64,000 nt of DNA. Source: Clostridiales bacterium UBA7568. Its GTDB lineage: Bacteria > Bacillota > Clostridia > Oscillospirales > CAG-272. Position 1 is the stretch's first letter; each line of letters opens with the position of its first letter. Below the pieces are notes generated by a model that saw only the letters and a program-made list of their open reading frames with translations, was not told the DNA's origin and did not search any database. The DNA lies in the NCBI GenBank assembly GCA_002479075.1, contig DLLG01000004.1, positions 621,151-685,150 on the forward strand, read 5' to 3'. Below, one piece after another: positions 16,717 to 26,200 of this stretch. A program made the position numbers and the translations under genes.

Positions 16717-17582
16717 AAGGAACATATACTGCGCTTGTCACGCCGTTTTCGGACGGCGGCGTTGATACAAAAAAGCTCTGCGAGCTGATCGATTTTCAAT
16801 ATAAAAACGGAGTGGACGGTGTTGTTTTGCTCGGCACGACGGGCGAGTCGCCGACGGTCTCCGAAAAGGAAGCGGATGAGATAATATATGAAGGGCTGAA
16901 GGCGGCGGAAGAAAAAATCGACGTTGTCATCGGTTGCTCGTCGAACAGCACGGCGGAGACTCTCAAAAAATGCAGGCGCGCAGCATCGCTTGGGGCGGAA
17001 AAGCTGCTTGTGCTGACGCCTTATTACAACAAAACAAACAAGGAAGGAATGCGACGCCATTTTCTGACCGTTGCAGACGGAGCGGGAGCGAAAATAATCA
17101 TTTATAACGTTCCGTCGCGCACGGGGTGCTCTGTCGATGCCGAAACGCTCGCCGGACTTTCAGAGCACGAAAACATTATCGGAATAAAGGAGGCGAGCGG
17201 AAATGTTTCGTATGCTGTGAGCATTTCGCCATTGATTTCGGATGACTTTTTTATGATGAGCGGTTGCGACGATCTGACGGTTCCCCTTATGGCAATCGGT
17301 GCGTCGGGGGTGATATCCGTCGTGTCGAATATAGTGCCTGCAAGAGTCAGCAATATGACAGGCGCTTTTCTTTCGGGCGATGTGCAAAGGGCGAGGAAGA
17401 TTCAGATAAGCCTTCTGCCGCTTATATCCGCGCTTTTTTCGGAGGTCAATCCGATACCCGTCAAAACGGCGATGAACATTATGAAAATGAACGTCGGGGA
17501 GCTTCGGTTGCCGCTCTGCGAGATGTCTGCAGAGAAAAGAAAAATACTTGAAAACGCTATGCGCGCGGAGGGGCTTATATGA
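16713..17582 (+). CDS. dapA: 4-hydroxy-tetrahydrodipicolinate synthase
   Basis: A TIM-barrel lyase of 289 residues that condenses pyruvate with aspartate semialdehyde. Visible are the N-terminal GTYTALVTPF, the GTTGESPT phosphate-site loop, the catalytic Tyr in YNVPSRTGC and the Schiff-base Lys in GIKEASGN. The start is the ATG at 16713 after GGGAGGAG and overlaps the dapF stop (ATGA); an upstream ATG at 16701 lies within that ribosome site. The stop overlaps the dapH start. Confidence 0.96.
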   Translation: MKGTYTALVTPFSDGGVDTKKLCELIDFQYKNGVDGVVLLGTTGESPTVSEKEADEIIYEGLKAAEEKIDVVIGCSSNSTAETLKKCRRAASLGAEKLLVLTPYYNKTNKEGMRRHFLTVADGAGAKIIIYNVPSRTGCSVDAETLAGLSEHENIIGIKEASGNVSYAVSISPLISDDFFMMSGCDDLTVPLMAIGASGVISVVSNIVPARVSNMTGAFLSGDVQRARKIQISLLPLISALFSEVNPIPVKTAMNIMKMNVGELRLPLCEMSAEKRKILENAMRAEGLI

Positions 17583-18265
17583 CGGGAAAGGAAATATCCG
17601 AAAAGATCAAAAGATCGAAAAAGAAAACGCCGGTAAAGGCGTACATATCGTCGGTCGCAAAGCCGTATCTCCCAGGGTGCAGGGTGTTCGGAGAGCGGGG
17701 ACTTTTCGTTGCATTCGGTGCGTGGGAGGATATGGAGAAGGGTCTTTCCGGGCAGGCGGGAATCATATATGATACGGAGATAGAGATTATATCCAGAAAA
17801 ACCGCTCTGGGCGGGGCGGATCTGCTGTCGTTTGACGCCAGAATCGAACCAGGAGCATTTGTCCGCGAGGGAGCGGAGATAGGCAAAGGTGCAGTTATTA
17901 TGCACGGCGCAATCATAAATTCGGGAGCCGGAATCGGCGAGGGAGCAATGATCGATATGAACGCCGTCGTCGGCTCGTGTGCCGAGATAGGAAGAAATGC
18001 GCATATCGGTGCCTGCGCCGTCGTTGCGGGGGTTCTGGAACCGCCGTCGGCAGTTCCGACAAGAGTCTGCGACGGTGCGCTCGTCGGGGCGGGGGCGGTA
18101 ATACTCGAAGGGGTGACTGTCGGGGAGAACGCGGTTGTAGGAGCGGGGGCCGTAGTTACCCGCGATGTTCCGCCTTTTGCAATCGCAGTCGGCGTTCCTG
18201 CGAGGGTAACCGGCGAAAAAACACCGGACTTTGCAAAAGCGGATATAAACGGTGACCTGAGATGA
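17579..18265 (+). CDS. dapH: Tetrahydrodipicolinate N-acetyltransferase
   Basis: A protein of 228 residues. It acetylates tetrahydrodipicolinate with acetyl-CoA, the first step of the acetylase branch. A helical N-terminus with KTPVKAYI, typical of DapH, precedes a left-handed beta-helix of hexapeptide repeats (FVREGAEIGKGAVIMHGAI and onwards) ending with AIAVGVPARVTGE. It starts inside the dapA stop (ATGA). The next gene encodes the matching deacetylase, which supports the acetyl rather than the succinyl route. Confidence 0.93.
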   Translation: MTGKEISEKIKRSKKKTPVKAYISSVAKPYLPGCRVFGERGLFVAFGAWEDMEKGLSGQAGIIYDTEIEIISRKTALGGADLLSFDARIEPGAFVREGAEIGKGAVIMHGAIINSGAGIGEGAMIDMNAVVGSCAEIGRNAHIGACAVVAGVLEPPSAVPTRVCDGALVGAGAVILEGVTVGENAVVGAGAVVTRDVPPFAIAVGVPARVTGEKTPDFAKADINGDLR

Positions 18266-19314
18266 CGGCAAAGGAACACAGACGTGCGCTGCACCGCCTT
18301 GCCGAGGAAGGCTTTTGCGAATTCGAAACGAAAAAATACATATTGAATGCGCTGAGACCTCTCGGATGCGAGGTTTATGAGATTGGCGAAACGGGCGTTA
18401 TCGCTTACTTTGATTTCGGAAAAAGCACAACTTCCGCTTTTAGGGCGGAGATGGACGCGTTGCCCCTGCAAGAGGGGAGAGGGCTTGAATTTGCTTCTGA
18501 AAACGAAGGCTTTATGCACGCCTGCGGTCACGACGGTCATATGGCGATGCTGCTTGAATTTGCGGAGAGGGTGTCTTCGGAGGGCGCCTTGTGCAACGTT
18601 ATGTGCGTTTTTCAGCCCGCAGAGGAGAAGCGCGGCGGGGCGGAAACAATCGTATTATCGGAGGAGTACAAACGTCTCAAACCGGACAGAGCGTTTGCCA
18701 TTCATCTGCGACCCGGGCTTGAAAAGGGAAAACTTTTTTCCCGCGCCGGGGCGATATGCGCCGGCTCGTCCGAGATCGAAGCGACTTTTCCGGGTGACGC
18801 CGTGCATATTACAGAGCCTCGCTATTCGGATGCGATCGAAAAAGCGGCGAGGTTTTATCTGGACGTAAAAACGGCGGCAGAAAAGGAGATATTTCTTCGT
18901 TTCGGGAAAATGATGTGCGGAACGGCGGGAAACGTCACGCCGCTTTCGGCGGAGCTTTTCGGAACGGCGAGGTATTTTTCGCAGGCGGAGAGGGAAAAAT
19001 GCGAGGGTCTGCTCTCGACGGCTGAAAACTACGGAGGGACTTACAAGATGACGGAATATGCGCCGCCCGCTATAAACGATGAGGAGCTTTTCCGCCTTTC
19101 GGGGTGCGGGAGGCTTAGGGAGCCATTGCTTTGCGCGGACGATTTCTCCGTTTACGGCTTCTGCGGCGCGCGGGCCCTTTATATGCTTCTCGGAACAGGG
19201 GATACCCCGCCGCTTCACAGCCCGCATTTTGACTTTGACGATGATATTCTGTCCGTCGGAACGGAGAAATTTATCGCGCTCTGCAAAAACGAAAAAATCA
19301 GCAATATTATGTAA
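18262..19314 (+). CDS. N-acetyl-diaminopimelate deacetylase (M20 family)
   Basis: A metallo-aminoacylase of 350 residues of the M20D family. Metal ligands and catalytic residues are visible in FRAEMDALPL, MHACGHDGHMAMLL and FQPAEEKRGGAE, with a dimerisation domain in the middle and PPLHSPHFDFDDDIL near the end. It should release LL-DAP from N-acetyl-LL-DAP. Gene order and overlap with dapH make this role much likelier than a generic amidohydrolase. The aminotransferase step and dapB are not in the window. Confidence 0.88.
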   Translation: MTAKEHRRALHRLAEEGFCEFETKKYILNALRPLGCEVYEIGETGVIAYFDFGKSTTSAFRAEMDALPLQEGRGLEFASENEGFMHACGHDGHMAMLLEFAERVSSEGALCNVMCVFQPAEEKRGGAETIVLSEEYKRLKPDRAFAIHLRPGLEKGKLFSRAGAICAGSSEIEATFPGDAVHITEPRYSDAIEKAARFYLDVKTAAEKEIFLRFGKMMCGTAGNVTPLSAELFGTARYFSQAEREKCEGLLSTAENYGGTYKMTEYAPPAINDEELFRLSGCGRLREPLLCADDFSVYGFCGARALYMLLGTGDTPPLHSPHFDFDDDILSVGTEKFIALCKNEKISNIM

Positions 19315-19380
19315 CACATTGCGAATAATTGCTTTGAATTTGCAGAAAAAACGCAAAGCGATTTCATAATTTGCGCAATT

Positions 19381-19407
19381 TTAGCACTCGACAACATCAA
19401 ATGCTAA
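19381..19407 (+). promoter_or_regulatory. CIRCE-like operator (HrcA site) upstream of hsp20
   Basis: TTAGCACTC, nine bases, AAATGCTAA. The left half equals the CIRCE consensus exactly; the right half matches 7 of 9 positions of GAGTGCTAA, and the 9-bp spacing is exact. It lies just upstream of the -10 box. Confidence 0.85.
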
Positions 19408-19434
19408 TCTTTTTACAATTCGTTAACAAAAAAA

Positions 19435-19443
19435 TGCTATAAT
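19435..19443 (+). promoter_or_regulatory. Extended -10 promoter of hsp20
   Basis: TGC-TATAAT gives an extended -10, about 85 bases ahead of the start codon. No good -35 at the normal distance is visible, and the CIRCE-like operator occupies the position just upstream. Confidence 0.6.
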
Positions 19444-19527
19444 TTTTTCTCCTTGTGTGATACTATGATTACGCTGAAAGAAAAACAGCGTACAAATAAA
19501 TCAGAACAGCAAGAAGGAGGAAATATT

Positions 19528-19962
19528 ATGCTTGAACTGATACCTTTTATTTCAAATAACAGAATGGGAAATTATGATCCTTTCAAAGACATTGAGAGCT
19601 TTGAAAAACACTTTTTCGGTACGGACAGAATATCCTCTTTTAAGACGGATATAAAAGATAACGGTGATGAATATCTTCTCGAAGCGGATCTTCCCGGATT
19701 CAAGAAAGAGGATATTGAGGTCGGACTTGAAAACAACTATCTCACAATAAAGGCGGAGAGAAAGAACGAGACAGAGGAGAAGGATAAGAAGGGCAGATAC
19801 ATCCGTTGCGAAAGAAGCTACGGATCGTTTGCAAGGAGCTTTGACATCTCCGATGTCGATACCGACAAGATCTCGGCTGCATACGAAAACGGCGTTCTCA
19901 AACTGACTATGCCGAAGAAGGAAAAGAACGTCCCGGCGCAGAGAAAGCTCGAGATAAAATAA
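19528..19962 (+). CDS. Small heat-shock protein (Hsp20/alpha-crystallin)
   Basis: An ATP-independent holdase of 144 residues. The alpha-crystallin domain is clear: EYLLEADLPGFKKEDIEV, NYLTIKAER, and the C-terminal GVLKLTMPKKE. A short C-tail holds the RKLEIK end. The start is the ATG at 19528 after AAGGAGGA; the longer upstream reading is rejected. A CIRCE-like operator 120 bases upstream indicates HrcA control and induction by heat or unfolded protein. It is monocistronic, closed by a terminator at 20041. Confidence 0.93.
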   Translation: MLELIPFISNNRMGNYDPFKDIESFEKHFFGTDRISSFKTDIKDNGDEYLLEADLPGFKKEDIEVGLENNYLTIKAERKNETEEKDKKGRYIRCERSYGSFARSFDISDVDTDKISAAYENGVLKLTMPKKEKNVPAQRKLEIK

Positions 19963-20040
19963 AGCTTTAAAAAGCGCGTCTGCTGGAATTTGTGTTTGTG
20001 TTACAGCAGAAAAGCGGGAAAGATAACAACCGAATAAGAC

Positions 20041-20089
20041 AAAAGCGATTGCTTCGCTCCGATGTGCGGAGAGCAGCGATCGCTTTTTT
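20041..20089 (+). terminator. Terminator of hsp20
   Basis: Long imperfect hairpin, AAAAGCGATTGC... with ...GCGATCGCTTTTTT, around a CTCCG/CGGAG inner stem, ending in a T run. Confidence 0.85.
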
Positions 20090-20157
20090 GTTTTGCGATT
20101 TTTATGCCGTCGCTCGGAGCATTTGATAAAATATAATCAAAAACGGAGACAGGAATA

Positions 20158-20781
20158 ATGAGCGAATACGGTTATATAAGGGTATCCTCAATCGATCAGA
20201 ACGACGAGAGGCAGATGGTTGAAATGAGGAAAATCGGAATTACAGAGAAGCAGATTTATAAAGACAAGCAGTCCGGCAAGGATTTCAACCGCCCGATGTA
20301 TCAGAAGATGCTTCGCAAACTGAAAAAGGGAGACGTTCTGCATATTCTGAGCATTGATCGCCTTGGTCGGAATTACGAAGATATACAAAGCCAATGGCGG
20401 TATCTGACACGTGAAAAGGAGGTCGATATATCTGTGATAGATATGCCACTTCTCGATACGCGACGTGGAAAGGATCTTATGGGGACTTTCCTTGCCGACA
20501 TTGTGCTTCAGGTTCTGTCCTTTGTTGCACAGAATGAACGCGAGAACATCAGAAAGCGTCAGGCGCAGGGAATTGCGGCGGCAAAGGCGAACGGCATAAA
20601 GTTCGGAAGACCTGTTATCAAGGTTCCGCAGGACTTTCCGGACATCGTACATCGTTGGGAGAGCGGTAGCATAAAGGTCTGCGAGGCGGCGGAGCTTTGC
20701 GGGGTGTGCGAATCAACTTTTTATCACCGCTTGCGTGAATACAGGGCGTTGTTTGGTACTGATAAACAAAAATTGCTGTAA
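20158..20781 (+). CDS. Small serine recombinase (resolvase/invertase family)
   Basis: A protein of 207 residues. The N-terminal catalytic domain has YIRVSS (nucleophile probably Ser10) and the Arg motif IDRLGRNYEDI; the long helix with QNERENIRKRQAQGI and the linker GIKFGRP follow; the C-terminal helix-turn-helix is VCEAAELCGVCESTFYHRL. The length and layout are those of DNA invertases and resolvases, not of large serine integrases. It should cut and rejoin DNA at short palindromic sites. Two such sites lie immediately after its stop codon, around a promoter. It has its own upstream signals and follows a terminator. Confidence 0.93.
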   Translation: MSEYGYIRVSSIDQNDERQMVEMRKIGITEKQIYKDKQSGKDFNRPMYQKMLRKLKKGDVLHILSIDRLGRNYEDIQSQWRYLTREKEVDISVIDMPLLDTRRGKDLMGTFLADIVLQVLSFVAQNERENIRKRQAQGIAAAKANGIKFGRPVIKVPQDFPDIVHRWESGSIKVCEAAELCGVCESTFYHRLREYRALFGTDKQKLL

Positions 20782-20804
20782 AAGAGTACACTTTTTTATA
20801 CCAA
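20776..20804 (+). repeat. Left near-palindromic 29-bp site (possible crossover site or operator)
   Basis: The core AAAAGAGTACACTTTT is nearly palindromic around GTAC. Aligned with the reverse complement of 20910-20938 it matches at 22 of 29 positions, including an 11-bp perfect core GTACACTTTTT. It overlaps the last codons of the recombinase gene. Confidence 0.6.
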
Positions 20805-20827
20805 GCTACAAAATCTCTTCAGACGGG

Positions 20828-20856
20828 TTGACTAAGTTATTTTCCTGTGATATAAT
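20828..20856 (+). promoter_or_regulatory. Promoter facing the TetR gene, between the two sites
   Basis: -35 TTGACT (20828-20833), a 17-bp spacer and -10 TATAAT (20851-20856). This is a near-consensus promoter located inside the interval bounded by the inverted sites and pointing toward tetR and the surface-protein operon. Confidence 0.75.
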
Positions 20857-20909
20857 GTGGCGAATATCAAAAAAATGGTTTTTTTGTCGATTTTGCGATT
20901 GTATATATT

Positions 20910-20938
20910 TTGCTGTGAAAAAGTGTACAATGCTACAG
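20910..20938 (-). repeat. Right near-palindromic 29-bp site
   Basis: The core AAAAAGTGTAC (20918-20928) is the inverted copy of the left-site core. The interval between the site centres is about 130 bp. From here to the TetR start at 21077 only AT-rich leader DNA is seen. Confidence 0.6.
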
Positions 20939-21076
20939 TCCGGGCTTTTGAGAAACAATCAAAAACAATCATTTGATACGATGATTTGCCGCTTTGTGAT
21001 AAACCGGCAAAATTTTTAGGAGAAAATATTAAAGCCCTTTAGGAAATAAAATCCGAGATGGACGGAAGCTGGATAT

Positions 21077-21721
21077 ATGGGAACACACAGAACACCGGAA
21101 GAATTAAAGCCGGAAATTATCAACGGAACGTTGCGCATAATAGCAGAAGGCGGTATGGACAATTTCAGCTTTCCGAGACTGACTGCCGAAACGGGGATAA
21201 GCGCGCCGACTGTCTATGAGCACTATAAAAATAAGGAAGATCTTTTGACTACTTGCTTTATTACCATTGACCGGGAAATATCGGGATGTATCGAAAAGAC
21301 AATAGCAGAGCTTCCGGAAAAAATAAAAACAGGGGCGGATATAGAGCCGCGTTGCTGGCTTGTCTGGCGGGCTTATTGGAATTATCTTGTTTCCAATGCC
21401 GACAGGGCAATTTTCTATTGGTTCTTTTTCAATTCGAAATATTATACTCACGAAATGCAGGAGCGGCACAGAAGCCATTTCGGAATGTTCCGCGAATTGA
21501 TAGATCTGCCAAAGGAAGACGCTTGCAGTCGTGTCAGATGCAATACGGATCTGCTTGCGGCGCATATGATAAACGCAACGGCGGCATATGCCTCAAAAAT
21601 GTTGAGGGGCTACTATAAAAACGAAAAAGCGACAGAAGAAACGGTTTATCATATGGTTTTTCAGCCCATATACGCTGCGCTCGGAATACAGGGCGGAAAC
21701 ACAGAAGATACCGAAAAATAA
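21077..21721 (+). CDS. TetR-family transcriptional regulator
   Basis: A protein of 214 residues. The N-terminal TetR helix-turn-helix is clear: NFSFPRLTAETGISAPTVYEHYKNKEDLL (about residues 26-56 with flanks). The C-terminal ligand and dimer domain is not assignable to a subfamily. It ends in TAA, and 12 nt later, in the same frame, the surface gene at 21734 begins, so the two are surely co-transcribed. It probably autoregulates this operon; the near-palindromic sites around the upstream promoter could be its operators. Confidence 0.85.
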   Translation: MGTHRTPEELKPEIINGTLRIIAEGGMDNFSFPRLTAETGISAPTVYEHYKNKEDLLTTCFITIDREISGCIEKTIAELPEKIKTGADIEPRCWLVWRAYWNYLVSNADRAIFYWFFFNSKYYTHEMQERHRSHFGMFRELIDLPKEDACSRVRCNTDLLAAHMINATAAYASKMLRGYYKNEKATEETVYHMVFQPIYAALGIQGGNTEDTEK

Positions 21722-21733
21722 AGGGGGATACGC

Positions 21734-23248
21734 TTGAGTAACTATATGCAAAACGGACGGGTCGGCGCTTTTCTTGCCGTCAACAACGGAACCGTAAAGG
21801 GATGCGTTGCGGACATTGCCTTTTCCGCAAAAAACGGCGGAGCCGGCTTTGTTTATGAAAACAACGCTACAATATCAAATTCGGTTTCTTTGCGTTGCGT
21901 TTCGGGAAAGCAGTCGAAGGGGTTTTATGTCAGAAACGGCGGCTTGATCACCGCGTCCGGATATATCGCAGGTCGCAAAGCCCGCAGAACGGGAAAAAAC
22001 GGTGCGGAGGAATATATTTTCGGCAACGCAGAGCTTTATATTTCGAGCGACAGCCCTAAAAAGGAAATCTACAACAGGCTCGGGCTTGACAGCGTGCGGA
22101 AGGGTGGAGCGCCGCAAAATTACAGGCTGATCCCCGATATTTCCGCCAATATGTATAGTATTCCGGCGAATGACGAAAAGGTAATCAGGATAGAAACTGC
22201 GGATGACCTGAAAAATATGATAGAAGCGGTCAACTCCGGCGACAGGAGCGCGGCGAGCGCACATTATCTTCTTACAGACAACATCAATATGAAGGGTGCG
22301 CTGTTGAAGCCGATAGGCGATTCGGAGAGCTATCCTTTTTCCGGAAAGCTTGACGGAAACGGAAAGACGATAAGCAATTTCACAATAGACTGCCGCGGAT
22401 CGGAATACGGGGGATTTTTCGGTTATACAAAAAATGCGGAGGTCGCAAACCTCGCGCTGGATTATATTCTGAAAGGGAACGGCGGCGCCACCGTCGGCGG
22501 AATGGCGGGATATATAAGCGGCGGTAGTTTCGCAAACTGCCTTGTGAGACTTTCAATGTCGCCGGGGATGTGTTCCGGCGGCTTTTGCGGAAAGAATTCC
22601 GGTATTATAAGTAACTGCTATGTCGGCGGCAGAATTGCTCCTCCGGCATCGGTTCTTCCTTGGTTGATTCCGGGGATTGCCGTGCTTCTTGCCCTGATTG
22701 TCATAGGCTCTGTGATACTCATAAAAAAGATCAAAGGGGACGGCTTCAATCCGGAAATCATCGATCCGAATCAGGTGCCTGTTACAAGACCTGATAAAGA
22801 GCCGGAGTTGCCTCCTGCCGGTACAAGCCGCATAAGCCTTGAGCTGAATCACGACGTTTATATCAGCGCAACGACTATGGTCGGTCAGATCGATTATGTA
22901 AACCCGCACAGAAGCACGCAGGACGTTGTTATAAGGCTCTGCATAAGCGATGCCGAACTGAAAAAGGCTGGCTACGATCTTGTTGGTTGCGGGGTCAGAA
23001 CGCAGGCGGAGATGGACGCCGAGGGCTACGATCCCGAAAAATCGTTCACGGTTCTCTATAAGTCACAAAGGCTTCAGATCGGATATAAGCTCGGTTATTG
23101 CAAACTATCACCGCTTCCGAACGGCGAAACGCTGAAGACGGGAGATTACGATATGGTAATGATGATCGACGCCTATGACCCCAAAACAAACGAAAAATCA
23201 ATCGTCAATGCGCAAGCGGAGACAACTATTCACATTGTTGACAGATAA
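21734..23248 (+). CDS. GLUG-type repeat protein with one membrane helix and a C-terminal beta domain
   Basis: A protein of 504 residues with a TTG start after AAGGGGGA. The N-terminal ~300 residues hold Gly-rich repeats of the GLUG type (for example FGYTKNAEVANLAL, GGMAGYISGGSFANC, GGFCGKNSGIISNCYVGG). One membrane helix (WLIPGIAVLLALIVIGSVIL, about 310-330) is followed by KKIKG and a Pro-rich linker. The last ~140 residues form a beta-rich domain (LYKSQRLQIGYKLG, then LKTGDYDMVMMIDAYD) that resembles the exposed domain of the protein at 28226. No signal peptide is visible, which is unusual. The positive residues after the helix suggest the C-terminus faces the cytoplasm. Function unknown. 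Confidence 0.72.
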   Translation: MSNYMQNGRVGAFLAVNNGTVKGCVADIAFSAKNGGAGFVYENNATISNSVSLRCVSGKQSKGFYVRNGGLITASGYIAGRKARRTGKNGAEEYIFGNAELYISSDSPKKEIYNRLGLDSVRKGGAPQNYRLIPDISANMYSIPANDEKVIRIETADDLKNMIEAVNSGDRSAASAHYLLTDNINMKGALLKPIGDSESYPFSGKLDGNGKTISNFTIDCRGSEYGGFFGYTKNAEVANLALDYILKGNGGATVGGMAGYISGGSFANCLVRLSMSPGMCSGGFCGKNSGIISNCYVGGRIAPPASVLPWLIPGIAVLLALIVIGSVILIKKIKGDGFNPEIIDPNQVPVTRPDKEPELPPAGTSRISLELNHDVYISATTMVGQIDYVNPHRSTQDVVIRLCISDAELKKAGYDLVGCGVRTQAEMDAEGYDPEKSFTVLYKSQRLQIGYKLGYCKLSPLPNGETLKTGDYDMVMMIDAYDPKTNEKSIVNAQAETTIHIVDR

Positions 23249-23277
23249 AACACTCGCGGAAAGGAGGGCGACGGATA

Positions 23278-26200
23278 TTGATGCCGGACAAAAGCAAATA
23301 CTCGATTGGCAGAATTCTGTCGCTTCTGTTGGCAGTATCTTTCCTTGCGGCGACTTTTGCCGTATTTCCGATACCCGCTTATGCGGCTGAAGCCGACTAT
23401 ACATTTTCCGAAGGCGCGGTATTGCTCGATTCGTCATACAACGGCAAAAACATACTGATACAGAACGGTGTGTTTTCCGTAACCGTTTCGGGCGCCGCGG
23501 GAGTAAATATCATATTTGACAGCGTAACTATTGACAGGCGATATGCAACAGATACCGCAAATAACTCGCAGATCAGCGGGCTTTATAGCGTTGCAACCTC
23601 GCTTGGCTGGGGTTCTGGCACAACGTATTATGCGCAGACCTGCCCGCTTCTTGTGACGAATAACGCAAGCGTTACCGTTGCTTTCCGCGGAGAAAACAAT
23701 TTTTATGCGGGGACAAACCGTTGCCGCGTTTACAGCAACAACACATACAGCAGCGCAAAAAACGGCGGCGGATTTGCGGGAATTCAGGTTGATGCCGGCT
23801 CTGTGCTGACGATTGCCCAGAGCGGCGGAACGATCAATGCGCACGGGGCATTTTATGTCGATGGTGACAACTCCGAAAACTCAAGCTACGGTTACAGCGC
23901 ACCTGACGGAACAACGCATAATGCGCTGTCCGGCGGCGCGGGAATCGGCGGAGGCGTAGCCTGGAATACAACAACGAGCGATTCTTCTTCGTATGCAGCC
24001 GGAACTCCCGGCACAATTATTATCAACGGCGGCAATGTCAACGCTTTCGGCGGGCATCAGGCAGCGGGAATCGGCGGCGGACTTAACGGCGCGGCAACAG
24101 CCTCCTCAATTACGATCAACGGGGGCAATGTATGCGCGTACGGCGGAAGATGGGCAGCCGGCATCGGAGACGGAGACTCTCTTTTGGAAAATTGGACAGA
24201 AAAATGCGCAAATTCATACGCAATTATAATAAACGGCGGAACAGTAAGCTCTGTTGGCGGGGTTGCCTGCCCCGGAATCGGGACGACGGATGAGCTTTCC
24301 TCTCTTTCGAGAAGCGGAACCTCAGGTATGGAGATACATCTGAACGGCGGAACGGTTGTTGCAAAAGCGGGTTATCCGGACGGCTTTAATCCGGGCGGAA
24401 CAAGCGGATATTCAAAATCCGATGCCGCTGCCGCCATCGGCGCCGGAAACAAGACAAATATGGAGTCTAACTCTATTTCGATTTCTTCCTCGGCAAGTGT
24501 TATTGCTTCCGGCTTCGGGCATTATTCAATTACCGAAAACGGCACCAGACACGACGAACAGCCAAAAATAAATATTGATTCCTCCGGCTATATGCTTCTG
24601 GGGCGCTTTCCGGAACTTGCTTCCCGCGAAAGCAGAATTTTCGATCTTTTTGAAGCACAACGATATGATGCGGAGATCGGCGGAAGAATTTATCAGTATA
24701 TAAAATATGTAACGCAGCCGTCTGACGGAAGCACGGGCGAGATTTACTATTATTGCCCGGAAGCTCCAGATCATCGGTGGCTTATGAAGGCGGGGACGGA
24801 CGGAACTCTCGAAAATGCGACGCTTGTTTCCATCGATTCGGTTGAGTCGCTTAAAAGCGAAATGGAGAGACTTCTTTTGACACTTTGGGTCGACGAGGAA
24901 TCGATCAAAATCGACGAGGTTGCCGCGCCTGCGTTTTTCCGCTCTATCGCAATTTCATTGCCGAATCCGAATGAACACGGCGGCATCTACGCATTGAGAC
25001 TGCCGGTCGGCTCTCTTTACGGATACACGGGAACGGCAGTTCTTCCGAAATCGGGCTATGCCGTTATCACAATCGACGCGCAAAAGCAGGGAACCATCTC
25101 CGGCGAGCTTGCATATCCGAGTATTTTCAATATAGAATTTGACTCGGTTTCGGAAACGCTGATCGACCTTGATATATACCGCGACGGACTGCATACCGAC
25201 GGCAGAGACGGTCTTATCGGCGATGCGTTTATGGAAAACGTTTTTGCATACAAAGTATATATCGAACACGACGACAACTTTGCATATATCTATGCCAGAT
25301 ATTCAAAGGAGGATGACGTCACAACTGTTTTTGAATCTCTGGATGGGCTTAATCTGACATTGACCGATACGGTAGACGAATGGATCGCTGTCGGCACTGT
25401 CGATATGACGGGCATTGCGACAAAAACTATCCGCCTGAAAAAGACGGATACTGTCAAAATCGACGGGCAGATGTTCACGCCGAGCTCGGTCATATATAAG
25501 ATCACAATCGTGAAAAAAGTGCTGTACAAGGTTGAACTCGATACGCTTGATAAGGTCTATGACGGGGTTTGCGTCAATCCGAGCATCAGCAGGCTGTATT
25601 CGGATGAAACCGGAGGCGAATATATTCCGACAGAGGATGAGAAGAGCTCCGTTTCGTACATTTTCAGCAAAGCAAACGGAACGTTATGGATCGATCTTGG
25701 AGCAAATCCACCGAAGGATGCGGGAATTTACAGAGTTACGGCAACAGTTACGGCGGACACCTATACAGCGACGAGCGAAACCGTTTTTGTCATAACAAAG
25801 CGCAATCTGACGGTCAGTCGGATTCAGAATTCGCTTGTTTATGTCAGCTCTGCGGAACACGCAGGGTGGAGCGCGCCTCGCGAAATTTCCGATGCCGGAA
25901 TGCTTTATCTCTCCGGCGTTGTCGGCTCTGACGATGTTTTGGCGACCGCGAAGAACGTCTTTTATAACGATATCTCTATCGGATACGGAACGGACAAGAT
26001 AACGCTGACCGGTATTATCCTTTCCGGCTCCGATTCCGGCAACTATGATACGGCAGACACGCAGACCGTTTTCGGACAGATCAGTTATTCCCTTGACGGG
26101 GCGATCTTCCGCAGAAAGCCCGGCGCGAATTCAACCTGGGACAAGTTTTATCCCGTTGACAGCCAGCTTCCGGTAAACGCCGACACGGCGGATTATCATT

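Noticed and set aside
20158..20781. Phage or large-element integrase
   Set aside because: At 207 residues, with a short C-terminal helix-turn-helix, it is a small resolvase/invertase, not a large serine or tyrosine integrase; no phage structural genes are nearby.
23990..24500. CRISPR-like or tandem DNA repeats in the large secreted-protein gene
   Set aside because: The periodicity is at protein level (INGG..A.GG..AAGIG) with variable DNA and no spacer pattern; these are beta-solenoid coding repeats.
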